64,000 nt of DNA from Macrotrachela quadricornifera (Eukaryota; Rotifera; Eurotatoria; Philodinida; Philodinidae). The notes under the pieces were generated by a model. The model made no database searches. It saw only the letters and a program-made list of their open reading frames with translations, and was not told the origin of the DNA. How positions within the stretch are numbered: the stretch's first letter is position 1; every line of letters begins with the position of its first letter. The stretch lies in assembly GCA_022393335.1 (NCBI GenBank), contig JAJEKB010020545.1:108453-172452 (forward strand). The letters run 5' to 3'. Position numbers and translations under genes: made by a program. Positions 47,535-60,549 of this stretch are shown here, piece after piece.

Positions 47535-49029
47535 TATAATTTAGTTGAAAATTAAAATAAACCACATAACTTTTCTTTTGCTTCTTTTGCTTCTTTGTAA
47601 CGAATTGAATCATGCTTACAGATCCAATCTAACAATTTTATATTGTGTTGATAAAAGAATTAGCAATGCATACACTAATGTTGAAATTTCATTGTTTCGC
47701 TGAAGCTATCTATAAACGGATGACTTCCGAACAGCTATTATGACGAATTTTTATTATTTACATATACAACGATGTAAAGAGAACAAAAAAATTTAATGTC
47801 ACAATTGCAGCTCTTATTGCAGAACAAGAGCAAATTGTTGTGCAAGAATTTCTCCTTTTATCGAATCAATTTATATCAAGTTAAGCTGATGAGGAAAGGT
47901 GAATAGTGATGGAGCCAAGAAAAATTCTCGACGATTCAACTCTTGTTTGAAAATCAAAGGAAGTATCTTCTTCCATTTTAATGACAGACCGCCCCAATTC
48001 TGAGGGTTTCAAAAACCTCTGAAGAGAGGGAGAGAGGTGCTGACAAGAGAACCTTCCAGGTGTAAAAATCTTTTTCGTGCGAGGCTATTACCATTAGATA
48101 TGCCTCATTCAGTTCTTTAAAGATCTATTTAGATTTGGTGCATAGATCTCTAAAACTCGAAAATATGATTTTTCTGAAAAGTTTAGATCTTATAGAAACA
48201 ATGGACTAAAAATGCAATACATCAATGCCAGAGATCTATGCACTAGAAGTGATTTAAATTGATATTTTGACTCAAGTACAAACATATAGACAATCTTCGG
48301 AATTTTCAATAGGTAATTCGCTATTCATAAGTGCACACATAGGATGTATAACGTATTCATTTAACAAATTAACCTATTGTCTATGTATATGATGACAATT
48401 ATATGCTCCACTTGAGCCTCATTATCAAGTATATAGATTATCTCCGATAATAAATACATAATTGTCTCAAAATTCTTCAATAGTCAATACAAACAAAAAA
48501 CATAATGTTTGAACAGAATATATCACTGAATCACTGCTTATATGACAAAATGAGATAAATAGGATTGGATAAATAATGATAAAAACTGTTTTCTTGTAGA
48601 AAAATGAAGAAAATTTTAATTTCTTACGGATCATGGTGATCATTAACTGTGATATTTTTAAAAAATAGAAAAAGACAATAAGAAATGACTGATGCTCGAA
48701 AATTAAAAGGATTCTTAATCAATATTTCTACCGTTGTATTTTCCTTGATATGACATTACTTTCAGATAGAATTGCATTCTCAGTTTATCCAGAATTAACA
48801 CATGTTAATGAATATATATAGTCCCAAAGCTTTTATTTTCTTTCTCAAGTATATATTGATAAAACAACAAGCAAATAGAAAAATAAAAAAATAGGATCAA
48901 GATCTCTAACTTATCATATAAGATATTATCATTGTATATATAAGAAGCATAAATGACAAGAATGACTAGTCTTTTTTTTCTCTATGTTCACAATTAGACA
49001 ATTTCTATATTTTATTGGATAGATATTTC
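47535..49029. other. No gene seen; imperfect inverted repeat near 48110-48245
   Basis: AGATCTATGCACTAGAAGTG (about 48232) partly mirrors TGGTGCATAGATCT (about 48138). Otherwise AT-rich DNA with no coding signal. Confidence 0.4.
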
Positions 49030-49658
49030 ATGTTATCTGATCAAGAAATAATGGTACATCAAGTATTACAACATTTGATTAGTCCAATTAATGGATTTAT
49101 ACGTATTGGTAGAAGAGATGATGCAGAAATTCTTTTTTATTTTATCAATAATGCATATTTTGATATGCATGACAAGTATAGACGAGAAGATTGCAAAAAT
49201 CGATTGAAGAATATTGAAGCAGTATACAACTTATTAAATCAAGGCACTTTTCTTCTATTTCTCACTTCTTCTCATCATGAACCAGCAATGATTCTCAATG
49301 ATGGTTATTCAATAGTAGCATGCGTCTTTATGAAACATTTATCTGATATTAATTTGAAAAAAAACAAAAAAATGATACAAAATTAATCGTCGAAATCAGT
49401 CTATTATCTGTAGATCCAACAATGTTGCGACGTGGTATTGCTCGATATATGATGCAAGTTGTTGATAGTGTCGCTAAAGAATTACATTATACACATGTTT
49501 CTCTTGCAGTCTTGTCTTTTCAACCATATTTAGTTGAGATGTACACTAAATGTGGGTATAAAATCATCGAAACAAAACCTGAGGGTGGATCTAATATGAC
49601 TAAACTAGTATATACTATTCCATGCCATATTGTATGCATGGAAAAGACATTATTATAA
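49030..49658 (+). pseudogene. GNAT-family N-acetyltransferase with one frameshift
   Basis: From the ATG at 49030, frame one runs to 49386 (FIRIGRRDDAEILFYFINNAY, then GTFLLFLTSSHHEPAM and VACVFMKHL). Frame two continues it from about 49377 to 49658: LIVEISLLSVDPTMLRRGIARYMMQVV, then THVSLAVLSFQPYLVEMYTKCGYKI. Together they give the GNAT order, beta strands then the acetyl-CoA-binding R/Q-x-x-G-x-G/A segment (here RRGIAR) and the C-terminal Y-x-KxGY motif. The break lies at a run of seven A residues (about 49370-49376). A single base corrects it, so a sequencing or assembly error is as likely as true decay. Substrate unknown. Confidence 0.7.
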
Positions 49659-50042
49659 CTCTTTAAGAAGAACAAATAGAAAAATCATCATTATTTGCAA
49701 TAATATCAAAAACATTTAATCTCATATAACAGACTAATTTATATTCAACTGATAACTAATTAGGAAATTATCCGAATCATACAAAAATATTGTGAGAATT
49801 GAAAAAAATGATTCAAACAATATTATCTATAATCATTAATTCTAATTTAATAATTGTATAATTCAAAAGAAAATCATCTTTATATATTCAAATTCAATGA
49901 ATAAAATAATTTATTTATCGAAACAATCGCTAAAAGCGTAAATATCTTATTCGATAAAAGAATGCAAATTAATTTTTAAATTATTAAAAATATCTGTCTA
50001 TTATAATCTAACAGTTTCATCATCAATAATTCCAAAAAGAGA
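49659..50042. other. Intergenic, convergent 3' ends
   Basis: AT-rich 3' flanks of the GNAT and PhyH genes. AATAAAATAATT near 49902 could serve as a polyadenylation signal. Confidence 0.4.
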
Positions 50043-50874
50043 TTACATTGGATCTTTATATTTAACAAAACTACAAGTTAGTTCTGCAATTCCATAATCA
50101 AGTACACGTAATTCTGTTGGTGTTAATTGAAATTCTTTGCAACGATCAGGTGGTATCATAAGATATTGATTTTCTGCTTGTCGATAATAACTTTTTGCCA
50201 TAGATATACCTACAGTTTCACGATATTCATCTTGAATAATATTTACTCCTTCAGCAAAATAAAAATTTCCTAGAAAAATAGTTGTATCACCAGGTTCTAA
50301 TTCAGCAGGTATAGCTTCTTCTACTAAAGGTAGACGATCTTCATCTTCCCAGAAATGTGAATCAGGTATGACAATAGTAGCTCCATTATTTTTATGAGTA
50401 CGAGTTAAAGCAGTTACACAACCAATCACATGATCGTATATGAAGATCAGTACAATCACGATGAAGAGCTTGTTGTTTTCCACAATGATTAATACGAAAA
50501 CCTACTGTTGATGAAATTATTGACTTTGAGTTAGCAATTTTCTTTTCTAATCCAAGATTAAAAGTATATGTCAATTGAAGTAATCGATTAGCGACAAGCA
50601 AAAATGATGAATACATAGCTAAATCAATACAATCACGTGATATCTTAAATATACCAGTTGCTCGTTGTGTTGTTGAGAGAAAAAACCTGATTGATCCACA
50701 ACATCAGAATTAAAATGTGGTTCTTGATCATTTTTTTACTTATTCAATATGTTATTTTGAAAACACTCCAGTTACAATTACTACACCATTACGTTGAAGG
50801 CATTCTAATATTTTATCTTCAGCATTTTCTACACTTGCTAATACTCGTGTTATAGTCACTGGTGTGATAGACAT
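50043..50874 (-). pseudogene. Phytanoyl-CoA dioxygenase (PhyH) family gene with several frame breaks
   Basis: The minus strand starts at the ATG at 50874: VLASVENAEDKILECLQRNG-VVIVTGVF, stop. Then, in other frames, FNSDVVDQSGFF, DCIDLAMYSSFLLVANRLLQ, ISSTVGFRINHCGKQQALHR, DCTDLHIRS, and after one more shift VTALTRTHKNNGATIVIPDS through to PM at 50043. This is the PhyH 2-oxoglutarate oxygenase order. The iron ligands HxD are there (LHRDCTD), but the distal His, usually in YHxGGxN, is missing: the copy reads YFAEGVN. Breaks lie near 50760, 50680 and 50420. A non-functional copy is likely. Confidence 0.8.
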
Positions 50875-51985
50875 TCTATCAACAACAATAATTTATATAA
50901 AATCATCAGTTTATTTTTCTACAGTTTTTTTTTAACAAATTTGAAAAGAAAAAAATAATAAGATCAAACATTCTTTTTTTTCTTTCATTTTAAACTTGAT
51001 GATAACATGTTATATTTATCAACAAATGTAGTATCATATATTATAAACGAAAAAAAATTTATCAAGTTTATATTTTGTCATTGTTTCATCCAGAAGTTTT
51101 AATTATTAAATGAAATAAATAAATTATAAACACACTCGTTTTTTTTGAATATTATTTAATAATATTAATAAATTATTCATTTTTCTCCATAAGAAGATTA
51201 GTTTTCATTACTGCTATTCATAGTTTCATATAATAGAATATTTAGTTGTATATTAGGAATATTCATTGAAATTCGAAATCAATTATTAATTGTTAAATGA
51301 TGATAAGAGGAGATTTTTAATAACAATATTCACAGAAATATCCTTTACAATGACTTTTATATACCATTTTAAAGAGAAAAAAAATTCTGAATAGGAATAG
51401 ATAAATAAGCTTTGGTTCTCACATGTACTATTGAAACTATAATCGAAAAACTTTGTTTTTCTTTGGTCGCGCCGATGTCTAACCTCGTATCATGAATATA
51501 TTTCTATTACTATCGTAGATAATATCTTGTCGTTGTGTGTGTATATACGATTCTCCAAAGTCAATAATTTCATACTCACCCTCTTTGTTTCATCCCTAGT
51601 GCATTACAAAAAACAATTTCTTTCAAGTTTCTATAACGATCCTCCATCACACTGTTTTAGTATGTGGCATCATCCATAAAATTTCGGAAAAGGATAGGTG
51701 AAATATTTTATTTAAAGGATTTTTTTTTATATATTCTTTGGATACAGAATTTTTGACAAAGATTTAAATGAGTTAATTGGAAATTGTACAGTTGTAAAGT
51801 ACATTTTAAAACTAACGTTTGAAAAAAAGAACTTATGCAATGTATCAATCAATGGATCATAAGAAAATAAAACAATGTGAAAGAAAAAGTCCATTAGATG
51901 AAGTAGTTGTAAGCATATGTCAATGCACAATATTTTCATTTAAAAGACACTGATAAAAGGCGTGTAATTTTCTTTTATTTTTACG
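50875..51985. other. No gene seen; upstream of the mucin-like gene
   Basis: AT-rich; the minus-strand frame at 51727-51939 has no signature. Confidence 0.4.
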
Positions 51986-54420
51986 ATGCCGACAAGCACA
52001 CAAACTGGATCAGGATCTTCTTATCTTCTTCGAAATGTAAGTTTTCTAGACAGGATATATGTAATATTATTCGCCTCTTCTATTAGCAATTTAGTCCAAA
52101 ATCGTTTGTAAATCTCGATCTTACTTCATTAAATGAAGTACCAAGTAAAGCGACTCGGTAAAACGTAATATTCAAAATAAATTTTTTGTAAGATGACATA
52201 TTTTAGAGCGGGTGGTGGACCAAGTACGCTATGTAAAATATTAACAGCTATTGGAGCCTTACGTGTGGTAGCTACTGCTGTTGCTGTTCCTGTTGCACTT
52301 ACAACAAATCAAACGGCAACGGCACCGACGAATAACGTAATATCATCTGGTATGTTTATGTTTTAATGAAAAAGCTTTTCAGCACATCTTCGTTAGGGCT
52401 ATAATGTGAAACTCACATGGTCATGAAGCTTTAGGTAAAGTAAAACCATTACAAACCATTTATTGTATAATTCCTAACTGTGATAGGAGATTGTTTTCAC
52501 TTAAGACCTATACTTGTCATTTTCTTGGAAACTATATGAGTTCCACAAAATATTTTGAAATACCATAGAATACTATAAACAAGATGACATATCAGCTTTT
52601 GTACACAACTACAACAATAATAAATAAAAATTCGTCTTTTATTTCTTCCAGATGGATCGGTATCAACAATGACTACGACCACAGCTACTACCAGTACATC
52701 TACTACAGCCACTAGCACTACAGCAACAACTACGACTACCACTACTAGTAGTACAACCAGTTCTACATCAACAACATCCACTACTACTAGCAGCAGTAGT
52801 ACTAGTACTAGCACAAGCAGTACGACATCGACTACTACTAGTACAACCAGTACTACAACAAAAACCAGTTCTACTAGTACCAGCTCTACTTCTACGACTA
52901 GTACTAGCTCTACTAGTAGTACTACAACTAGCACAACTACAACGACTTCCAGTGCGTTATATGTAGCAATTTTCTGAATCAGTCATGTTTAATTCGACAT
53001 GAAAGAGAAGCCAAGAAGAGCTGTATACCCTCCTTAGAAAGTCTTTGATAACTAAGTATTTTAACTATATCATAAATATTTAAACTATTAAAAACAGATT
53101 AGGAATCGCTCATTCCCCCCTGGAATAATTTCCCATTTAGAACAGATAGTTTGAGGAAAAATTTTTTGAATTGAATAGACTCAGTAAGAAAGACTGGTGA
53201 TAAAAATTTTAGCCTAATAGATCGGCCTAGATCGAACTTCCATCTTGTTATCACATCCTCGAAGAAAATCAAAATAACTCCGTTGTAAAACAAGATACAG
53301 AGCTCGAATTGATTCCAAACGAATTAATGGATAGGTACTCAAAATAAGTGTAAAAATGATGACTCGATCGATAATAACTTTTACTTTTCACATTTCGAAA
53401 ATCAAGTACTAAGAAAATTTTATAAACAAATTTTTCGTTGAAATCTATTAGATTTCTGAGCAATATGCATAATTTAGAGATAAGGTATTAAAAACAATAT
53501 ATAAATATAAATTCTTATTCTGATGGTTACTCGATGACCAAGAATCGATATAAAAATGCTTTATTCAATAGTAATTAATATAGAAAAGGCGTGTTTTTCA
53601 ACAATCAACAAAACTTTTAACCAGTAAAGCCACATATATTCTGAAAGAAACAATTTCGGTGCGTCTTTGTATAATAAAATATCAATCTTTGCTTACTTTC
53701 GAAAATATGAGTTATCCGAGGAGATTGATCGTTAAATAAATCTGTAGAGAATTAACTTTGCTACATTGTTCAATAATAATCTCAAAATTTATGAAAGAAA
53801 ACAATTCAATTAGAATGAAAACAAGAAGATAATAAAATAATACCTAAACCGAGATTTCTCTATATTTTTTTATCTGTTAAATTGTAATAACGAATACTTA
53901 TAAAGTAATATGTCGAATTCAGATTAATACTTGGTGCATCTTTGTTTTTCATTTCTGTATTCGTATATTAATTATATTACCGGGCAAATAATAATTGATT
54001 TTTCTACTTTAGTTCCAGCTTTATCATTCACTGCTCAAGTCACTGCTTCTGCCTTTTATAGTGGCGCTGGTACAGCTACTGCTCAGGGTGATAGCCTTGT
54101 TGATCGATCTCAAAGTACATTTTTTAATTCTGGTGGTTATGCTCCTCAGTGGGTACAACTCGAACTTGCAGGCACGTATAGCGTTAGCCTTATTTGTCTA
54201 TCACTTGCTCAAGCGCCTAGGTGGCACCATACGACATCAAATTTACTATGGTCCTACTACAAGTTCTTTCCAAGTAGCCAGTGATTTTACTGGTGTGACA
54301 TATGGAGGCCAATGGATTAACATTACATATAATCCAGCATTAACTAACGTACGCTTTCTTCAACTTTATACTGTAAGCAGTCCATCGTGGGTGGCTTGGC
54401 AAAAATTTCTTGTGTATTGA
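51986..54420 (+). CDS. Membrane protein with Thr/Ser-rich stalk and galactose-binding-like domain; one frameshift
   Basis: Exons 51986-52036, 52087-52157, 52207-52349, 52652-52951 and 54013-54420, all with GT-AG borders and matching phases. The N-terminus is cytosolic-like, followed by a hydrophobic segment (CKILTAIGALRVVATAVAVP, residues about 50-75), so a type II membrane protein is likely. Exon 4 codes for about 95 residues of almost pure Thr/Ser, a mucin-like, heavily O-glycosylated stalk. Exon 5 codes for a discoidin-like, beta-rich domain: PALSFTAQVTASAFYSGAGT, GYAPQWVQLELAGTYSVSLI, then in another frame HQIYYGPTTSSFQVASDFTG and SPSWVAWQKFLVY. The frame shifts by one extra base near 54221 (CAAGCGCCTAGGTGG). 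All the rest is intact, so it may be an error or a very young break. Intron 4 is 1,061 bases long. Confidence 0.7.
52655..52950 (+). repeat. ACT/AGT-type trinucleotide microsatellite inside exon 4
   Basis: Imperfect ACT, ACA, AGT and ACC codons make up almost the whole exon. The antisense frame over 52497-52934 reads as a Val/Leu run and is a shadow. Confidence 0.8.
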
Positions 54421-56429
54421 AACTGACATGACTCATGATTCAGTCTATAATAACTGAAAAAAAGTTTACAACAATTATAAAATACAGGAAATGTAAAATT
54501 TGAGTGAATTTTCTTTCTCATTCATTCATATACGGTTTCATCGAGCTATTTCAATTCGATCACTCTCTGACTGAGAAAAACGGTCAAAATCAGATGACTA
54601 CAAATGTAGTATATCTAACGAGATGTTCACAATTTTAGAGAAATTGTGTATATGAAGGATATTCAGTTTGTTAAATTATTTTTTTAAATATTTGATTTTC
54701 TTACTCATTTAATGACAAAATTCTGTAGATAGACAAAATATGAGATCATTTCTTATTTAAAGTGTATTATTAATAGAATATTCGGAATTATCATAAACGA
54801 AACTATTTTCTAGAAAAATAAGTGATTTGGTTCTTCCGTCAGCTAAATTTTTATTGAGAAATTTTTCTTCTAAAAATATGGTTCCTATCACAATATCTGT
54901 AAAAACTATTTCAACTCTATCAAATCAAGTATGAATGAATGAGAACAAAAAAAAAATTATGTTATGATGACTATTAGGATCGTCTATATGATTTACATGT
55001 GATACTTAAACAAAATTATTCGTAAAATTATATAATTAAAAGACAATAAAATTACAACCACATACCAAGAAACTTCTTCTCTTTTGTGATATTATTATTC
55101 ACTTCTTTTTATTGAATAAAATATACCTGTAATGATTATTATAATTCTGGCAAAATTTTTACTGGAAAAATATTCAATAAATAAATTAAAAAGAAACACT
55201 TGATCAAATTGATCCGAATGAAATAATGTCAATATTTATATCTTTTTTGGATAGATAGTCGAATGTAACATAAATCATTTTTATACCTTTTAAAATTGCT
55301 GCAATTTTGTAATAATTAAAAACTTCTTCATAGAAGAATATGGCGAAACATTGCATTGTTTTTTATGGAAAGAGTGCAGCTAAATAGTTTTGAGATGGTT
55401 TATTACTTAAAGTTTGTTTAGAATAATGAATAAATTTCTACTAATTTTGAGCCTCACGTCAGTTTAGTTCATATTCAACACTATGCTTTTTCTAGTTACA
55501 ACCTACTATGAACTAAATCTTATTAGTACTAATACAAATTACAAACAATAATCATCACAAGTAACGTTCGTCGGTTCGACTCACTTAATCCTCAACTGTA
55601 CAAGGTAAAATTATTTCTATGAATAACGATGATTACAAAACCGAAATATAAAGCCTATGCCTGGAGAGCGACGCGAATTTCTTTGAAATTTTGAGGATAA
55701 GAAACAATTATACCTTTTAACACAATAATTTAAAGTAAATATCACCTTTTACCTGAAAGTTGTAAGAAGAGTGAAATTACCCGTATTCAGGTTTACTCTA
55801 CTTAATAAGTTCTTCAGCCACAATAAATAGTACAGTATAATCAGACGTTAATACATACACACACAACTATAATTGATCTATTAGTACTCATGAACGTATA
55901 AACAAGTAGAAAATCAAGAAGTATTTAATATACATGATTCTATTATGTAGCTAAAATAACAAAAATATAGCTCGATTTTTATACCATACATTTTCATTTA
56001 TGAGATTTGTCCTGTAGACAAAATCACATCCTGTTGTCTACTACTTCTTCTCGCGAATTGGCTTGGAAACATCAATGCAGAAAAGATGTATGCCGCAATT
56101 GAGTTTAGATTTGAAAAAAATGGCTCAAACGATCCATCTCAGATGAAATTAGTAGACATTTCATTTTTCATGTCATCTTCAGTCTGTCCCCATGTGGTCA
56201 ACCTTAGAGATGTAATTCGAAAAACTCACTGGCGGATTTGGGGGGAGGGAGGAGGCGAAGGGAAAGGATCGATGGGTCTATCGTTTCTCCCTTCGAGAAA
56301 ACTTTTTCCATTTTTTCTGGAAAAAGTAAATATCATCTGATTCATCGAAAACCCGATATCAAAAGCGCTTGATTAGCTAGACTGTTGGGCTAAAAGAGCC
56401 TGATTGGTAGAAAGGTCAACGTCAAAAAA
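54421..56429. other. No gene seen; G-rich tract at 56234-56275
   Basis: AT-rich, no supported frames. The GGGGGGAGGGAGGAGG-like tract resembles the complement of the C-rich tract at 5750-5772. Confidence 0.4.
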
Positions 56430-56817
56430 AATGTAATTCGGTGCGTATTGATATGAAAGCAGTCAAATTTTCTAATCTCGTGTTCTTTTGACCTTGCCAG
56501 CCACTCATAAGCACACACACACACAAACTATTTTTCCATATGTCCCTGCTTACATTCGAGGGAACACAAGATCGTTATTTTTTTAAAAAAAAGTCTTTTT
56601 TTTAGTAAAATAAATTATTTGAAAAAATCCAAAAATTAATGGTACCATTCGGTTCCTTGGCCCCGAAAACCTTTGGTCAAACCTTAGAGGAAGCACATGT
56701 GGAAAACGAATGCCCATTAATACTGTAGACGATGTTTTTCTGACCCTGCCACACTACCACACACAAGCTATCTTTTTTTCATATGACCCTCCCTACAGTC
56801 GAGAGAACAACAATACG
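56430..56817 (+). repeat. Two direct copies of a dispersed repeat also found at 38767
   Basis: The second copy (56627-56817) matches 38767-38953. The first copy (about 56480-56575) keeps only the TTTTGACCTTGCCA, CACACAAAC and CATTCGAGGGAACA blocks. Confidence 0.5.
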
Positions 56818-56831
56818 ATTGACAATACGTA

Positions 56832-57593
56832 GGGCGTTAGAAAAGTTTCCGGACTGGTTTTATTAAAAAACAATAATAAGCGCTGCTATATTTGTATTAT
56901 TGCCTGTGTGTAGTTCATACAGTTCTCTATCTATAGACATCATAAGCTCAGTTGAATTAAACCTATATATGAAAATATGGAAACAGATTTTAAACCACTG
57001 TCTAGCCACTGACCAAAAGTCAAAAGTTTTGATCATCACTCAGTGATGAAATTTCCTGCTCTAGAAAGCCATGTCTAATTTAATATCTATGAATGCATAG
57101 TGTTAGGTTACGGTGATCGATTCTCTATCACTCACTGCGATTTCTGAATGAGATTATTGTTGTAACGATGAATATTCATACGTCGACAATAATCTAGATG
57201 TCAATAACATGACTGTCACAAACTTTTTCGAAGACTGATGATCTAAGAAGGCCGAATCGCACCTAGATAAATAGCAGATACTGTTCACATGTTATATTTA
57301 CAGTATATAGCATTTCGTGATTAATTATATATGGCTAAAGTCAGTTCATCGATATTCATATTTTCTAATGTAATGTCAACCACGTATCGACCATATCTGG
57401 ACCCATCATTATTATTTAGTTATTCGCCTTTAAAACGACGATTCCATTCAAATATTGTACTATGTGATAGAGCACTATCAGTGTAAACTTTCATCATATA
57501 TTCATAAATATTGGACAGCAACTAGTCTTTCAAAACATAAAACTTTGCTCAAGTTTTTAATTTTCCATCAGTGTCTAGACAGTGGTTTAAAAC
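56832..57593 (-). pseudogene. mariner-family relic, cut by the palindrome at 57594
   Basis: Starts at GGGCGTTAGAAAAGTTTCCG, preceded by TA (56830-56831), a mariner-like end. On the minus strand, about 57360-57490, it reads YMMKVYTDSALSHSTIFEWN-RRFKGE, the second helix-turn-helix region of mariner transposases (E-W-x-x-R/K-F-K-x-G). Stops follow. The catalytic core is not recognisable, and the other end is lost at 57594. Confidence 0.65.
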
Positions 57594-59500
57594 GGGTATT
57601 TGTAAAACGAGCGAAGACCCACGAAGATCCACGAAGACTCCCAAATCGAAAACTAATACCACCAGTAGATAGAGCTCGTCGAGCTGATTCTACGAAGACC
57701 CACGAAGACCCAGAATGGCTAACTGTTAAAAAAATTTGCTGATAAAAATCATTTTTTCAAATCCACGATGATCCACGAAGAGCCACGAAGAGCCACGAAG
57801 ACCCAAAATGATCTAGAAAGACCCCACGAAGACCCATATCTTTCACTACTAGACAGCCTGATTTGATTTAAGTAGGTATCCGAAATATTAGCCTCTTATA
57901 TGCTACGGCATGCGAATGAGAAAGACTGTATTTTTCCCTTCTGTATATGATGTATTTGAATGGATCCGACCGCATTTTTGAAGTTCTTTGAATAGAAAAA
58001 CACAATACAGGGTTTTGTAGAGCTCGTCATGGCACATCAAATGGTATATAGAAAAATAAATCTTCATCGTACTTTGGTGATGGGAGGGTACAAACACTAG
58101 TTACAACCCCTGATGGCTATTATGTGGTAGTTACTGATAATATGGTCTTTAGGATGCTTCAAGATAACCTTATAAAATTTCTTTTTAGAATTTTTTTAAA
58201 GACACTCTTAGGTGTTCTTTCGTTTCCTATATTCCCTAGTTTTTTTCTCGAATTTTAGAACCTGAAGGGGGGTACGGGAATAAGCTATATAATAAGAAAG
58301 TTTGTTTTTTCATTGATCCCTTTACAAAATTTGTGTATATGTATCTAGAACTTATTTGTGTATGAAGCGTTATCAGAATCTATAAACGTTCGAGGTTTAT
58401 CAGAAAAGTCGAATTTTCTCATATCGCGGCTATCCCCGTACCCCCCTCCAGGATCTAAAATTCGAGAAAAACAAATTTTCGTTTTCAAAAATGTTGTTCG
58501 TATAAATTGATCAGACACTTAGTACTGATCCTCCGCGAATAAAAATTTCTCTAAATATTGTGCAATATTGCTAGGATATCGTTGATATATTAGTATTGTA
58601 GAATAGAAAAATAAGCCTTTCTAGACGACAATTTAGTAGGATGCCACTATAGTTCTGCTGTTCCAGAGGAATTGATTTATGAAAAATGTAGAGCTATTCA
58701 GTGGGCAATTTCTGAGAAAAATTGCGTTGATGCTCGCTTCTTCTGAGGTACACGATTCAGTAGACTGAATGTCTTATATTCAATAATTAGCCTTGATCTA
58801 TGGAAAGGAAACGATTTCTATGTATGAAGAATTCGAGAAAAAAACTAGGGAATATAGGAAACGAAAGAACACCTAAGAGTGTCTTTAAAAAAATTCTAAA
58901 AAGAAATTTTATAAGGTTATCTTGAAACATCCTAAAGACCATATTATCAGTAACTACCACATAATAGCCATCAGGGGTTGTAACTAGTGTTTGTACCCTC
59001 CCATCACCAAAGTACGATGAAGATTTATTTTTCTATATACCATTTGATGTGCCACGACGAGCTCTACAAAACCCTGTATTGTGTTTTTCTATTCAAAGAA
59101 CTTCAAAAATGCGGTCGGATCCATTCAAATACATCATATACAGAAGGGAAAAATACAGTCTTTCTCATTCGCATGTCGTAGCATATAAGAGGCTAATATT
59201 TCGGATACCTACTTAAATCTAATCAGGCTGTCTAGTAGTGAAAGATATGGGTCTTCGTGGGGTCTTTCTAGATCATTTTGGGTCTTCGTGGCTCTTCGTG
59301 GCTCTTCGTGGCTCTTCGTGGATCATCGTGGATTTGAAAAAATGATTTTTATCAGCAAATTTTTTTAACAGTTAGCCATTCTGGGTCTTCGTGGGTCTTC
59401 GTAGAATCAGCTCGACGAGCTCTATCTACTGGTGGTATTAGTTTTCGATTTGGGAGTCTTCGTGAATCTTCGTGGGTCTTCGCTCGTTTTACAAATACCC
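57594..59500. repeat. Large near-perfect palindrome with CACGAAGACC-type tandem repeats
   Basis: The left arm (57594 to about 58252) and right arm (about 58830-59500) are inverted copies with very few differences over more than 650 bases. A spacer of about 575 bases contains a further small inverted pair (near 58250-58280 and 58432-58470). Each arm contains repeats of a CCACGAAGA(C/G)C 11-base word in two or three clusters (57614-57650, 57691-57715, 57765-57835 and the mirror positions). Both arms carry the same 64-codon frame (57903-58097 minus, 58987-59181 plus), differing at its last residue; it has no signature. No transposase is seen. Confidence 0.8.
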
Positions 59501-60549
59501 TTCTTTTTTTCAAGAAAAAAAACAAAAATTACCCAACACCCCATCTACCAGATGATATATGCAAATTAAAGACACTAATCTGACCTTTATAGATCGAGTT
59601 TGGAAGGAGTTATGATATGCATCCTTATAATTCAAGAATAAAATATCATCATGGACCAAGCTATCAATCATTATCTAGTCCTTGCATGTATTATCTACGG
59701 TACGAATTTCATCAAGATTCATTAAACTTTATAAGAAAAAACTGTGATCATATTACTGCTACGATCACCCCTGTGGAAAATAACATCCATAGTCAGAATT
59801 CAGAGAGACTATAACAAATCGATCTAAAAATGACTATTGCGTACAATGCTCTAGAGAAAATACTTGAAAAACTCAAAAACGTAAAGAGAAATATAGCGTT
59901 TTAATCGAGAACGCTGTAATGCCAAAGTTATTTATGTTTAGTGTAAATGTTAATTCATTGCCGGATAAGTTTTCTTACTAAAAACCATGGTTCAGCGTTT
60001 TTTGGGAAGCCATTCATGAGTATCTCTGAACTTTTTGCGAGGACTGTATATATAAGAAATAATAAAAAATAATATGCTCAATTTTTATATTACCGGAACC
60101 TCATAACCAAAGAAGTATTGAATTAAGTTTTATCAACTATTGATGTACACACCTGGACAAAAGTTGCTCTTCCTTTCCTCGAACATCTTCATGTCATTTT
60201 TAAATTACTATATTTCGTATGGAATTTATTATCGGATAGAAGTGTATTTCTTATAAAAGTTATATTGATTCTCTTTTGTCTTATTTGCTGATCGAAATAA
60301 TTCGATTATACGGAATAAACACTGATCTATAAAGTATGTATGAATATTAGAAGATCATTTTTTGTCTCATTACTTCACGAGACAATAACATGTCTCTTTC
60401 TTTATTATAACATTATAAAATCGTGTCGTTCAAACTTCATCTATTGGATCTCAAAGTGTCAAATAAAGGCATCTTCAAATATATAAATTGTTTTCCCAAG
60501 ACTGTAAGATATTGGATTGGTTGTTCATCGAAGAATGAAGATATATCTG
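59501..60549. other. No gene seen
   Basis: A 65-codon frame at 59617-59814 lacks signature and a visible gene context. No repeats recognised. Confidence 0.4.

Noticed and set aside
52497..52934. 145-residue Val/Leu-rich minus-strand frame
   Set aside because: Antisense shadow of the Thr/Ser microsatellite exon; no independent start context or motif.
57903..58097. 64-residue frame repeated in both palindrome arms
   Set aside because: Its duplication follows from the inverted repeat itself. No family signature, and no start context to support expression, though its near-identity is noted under the palindrome.
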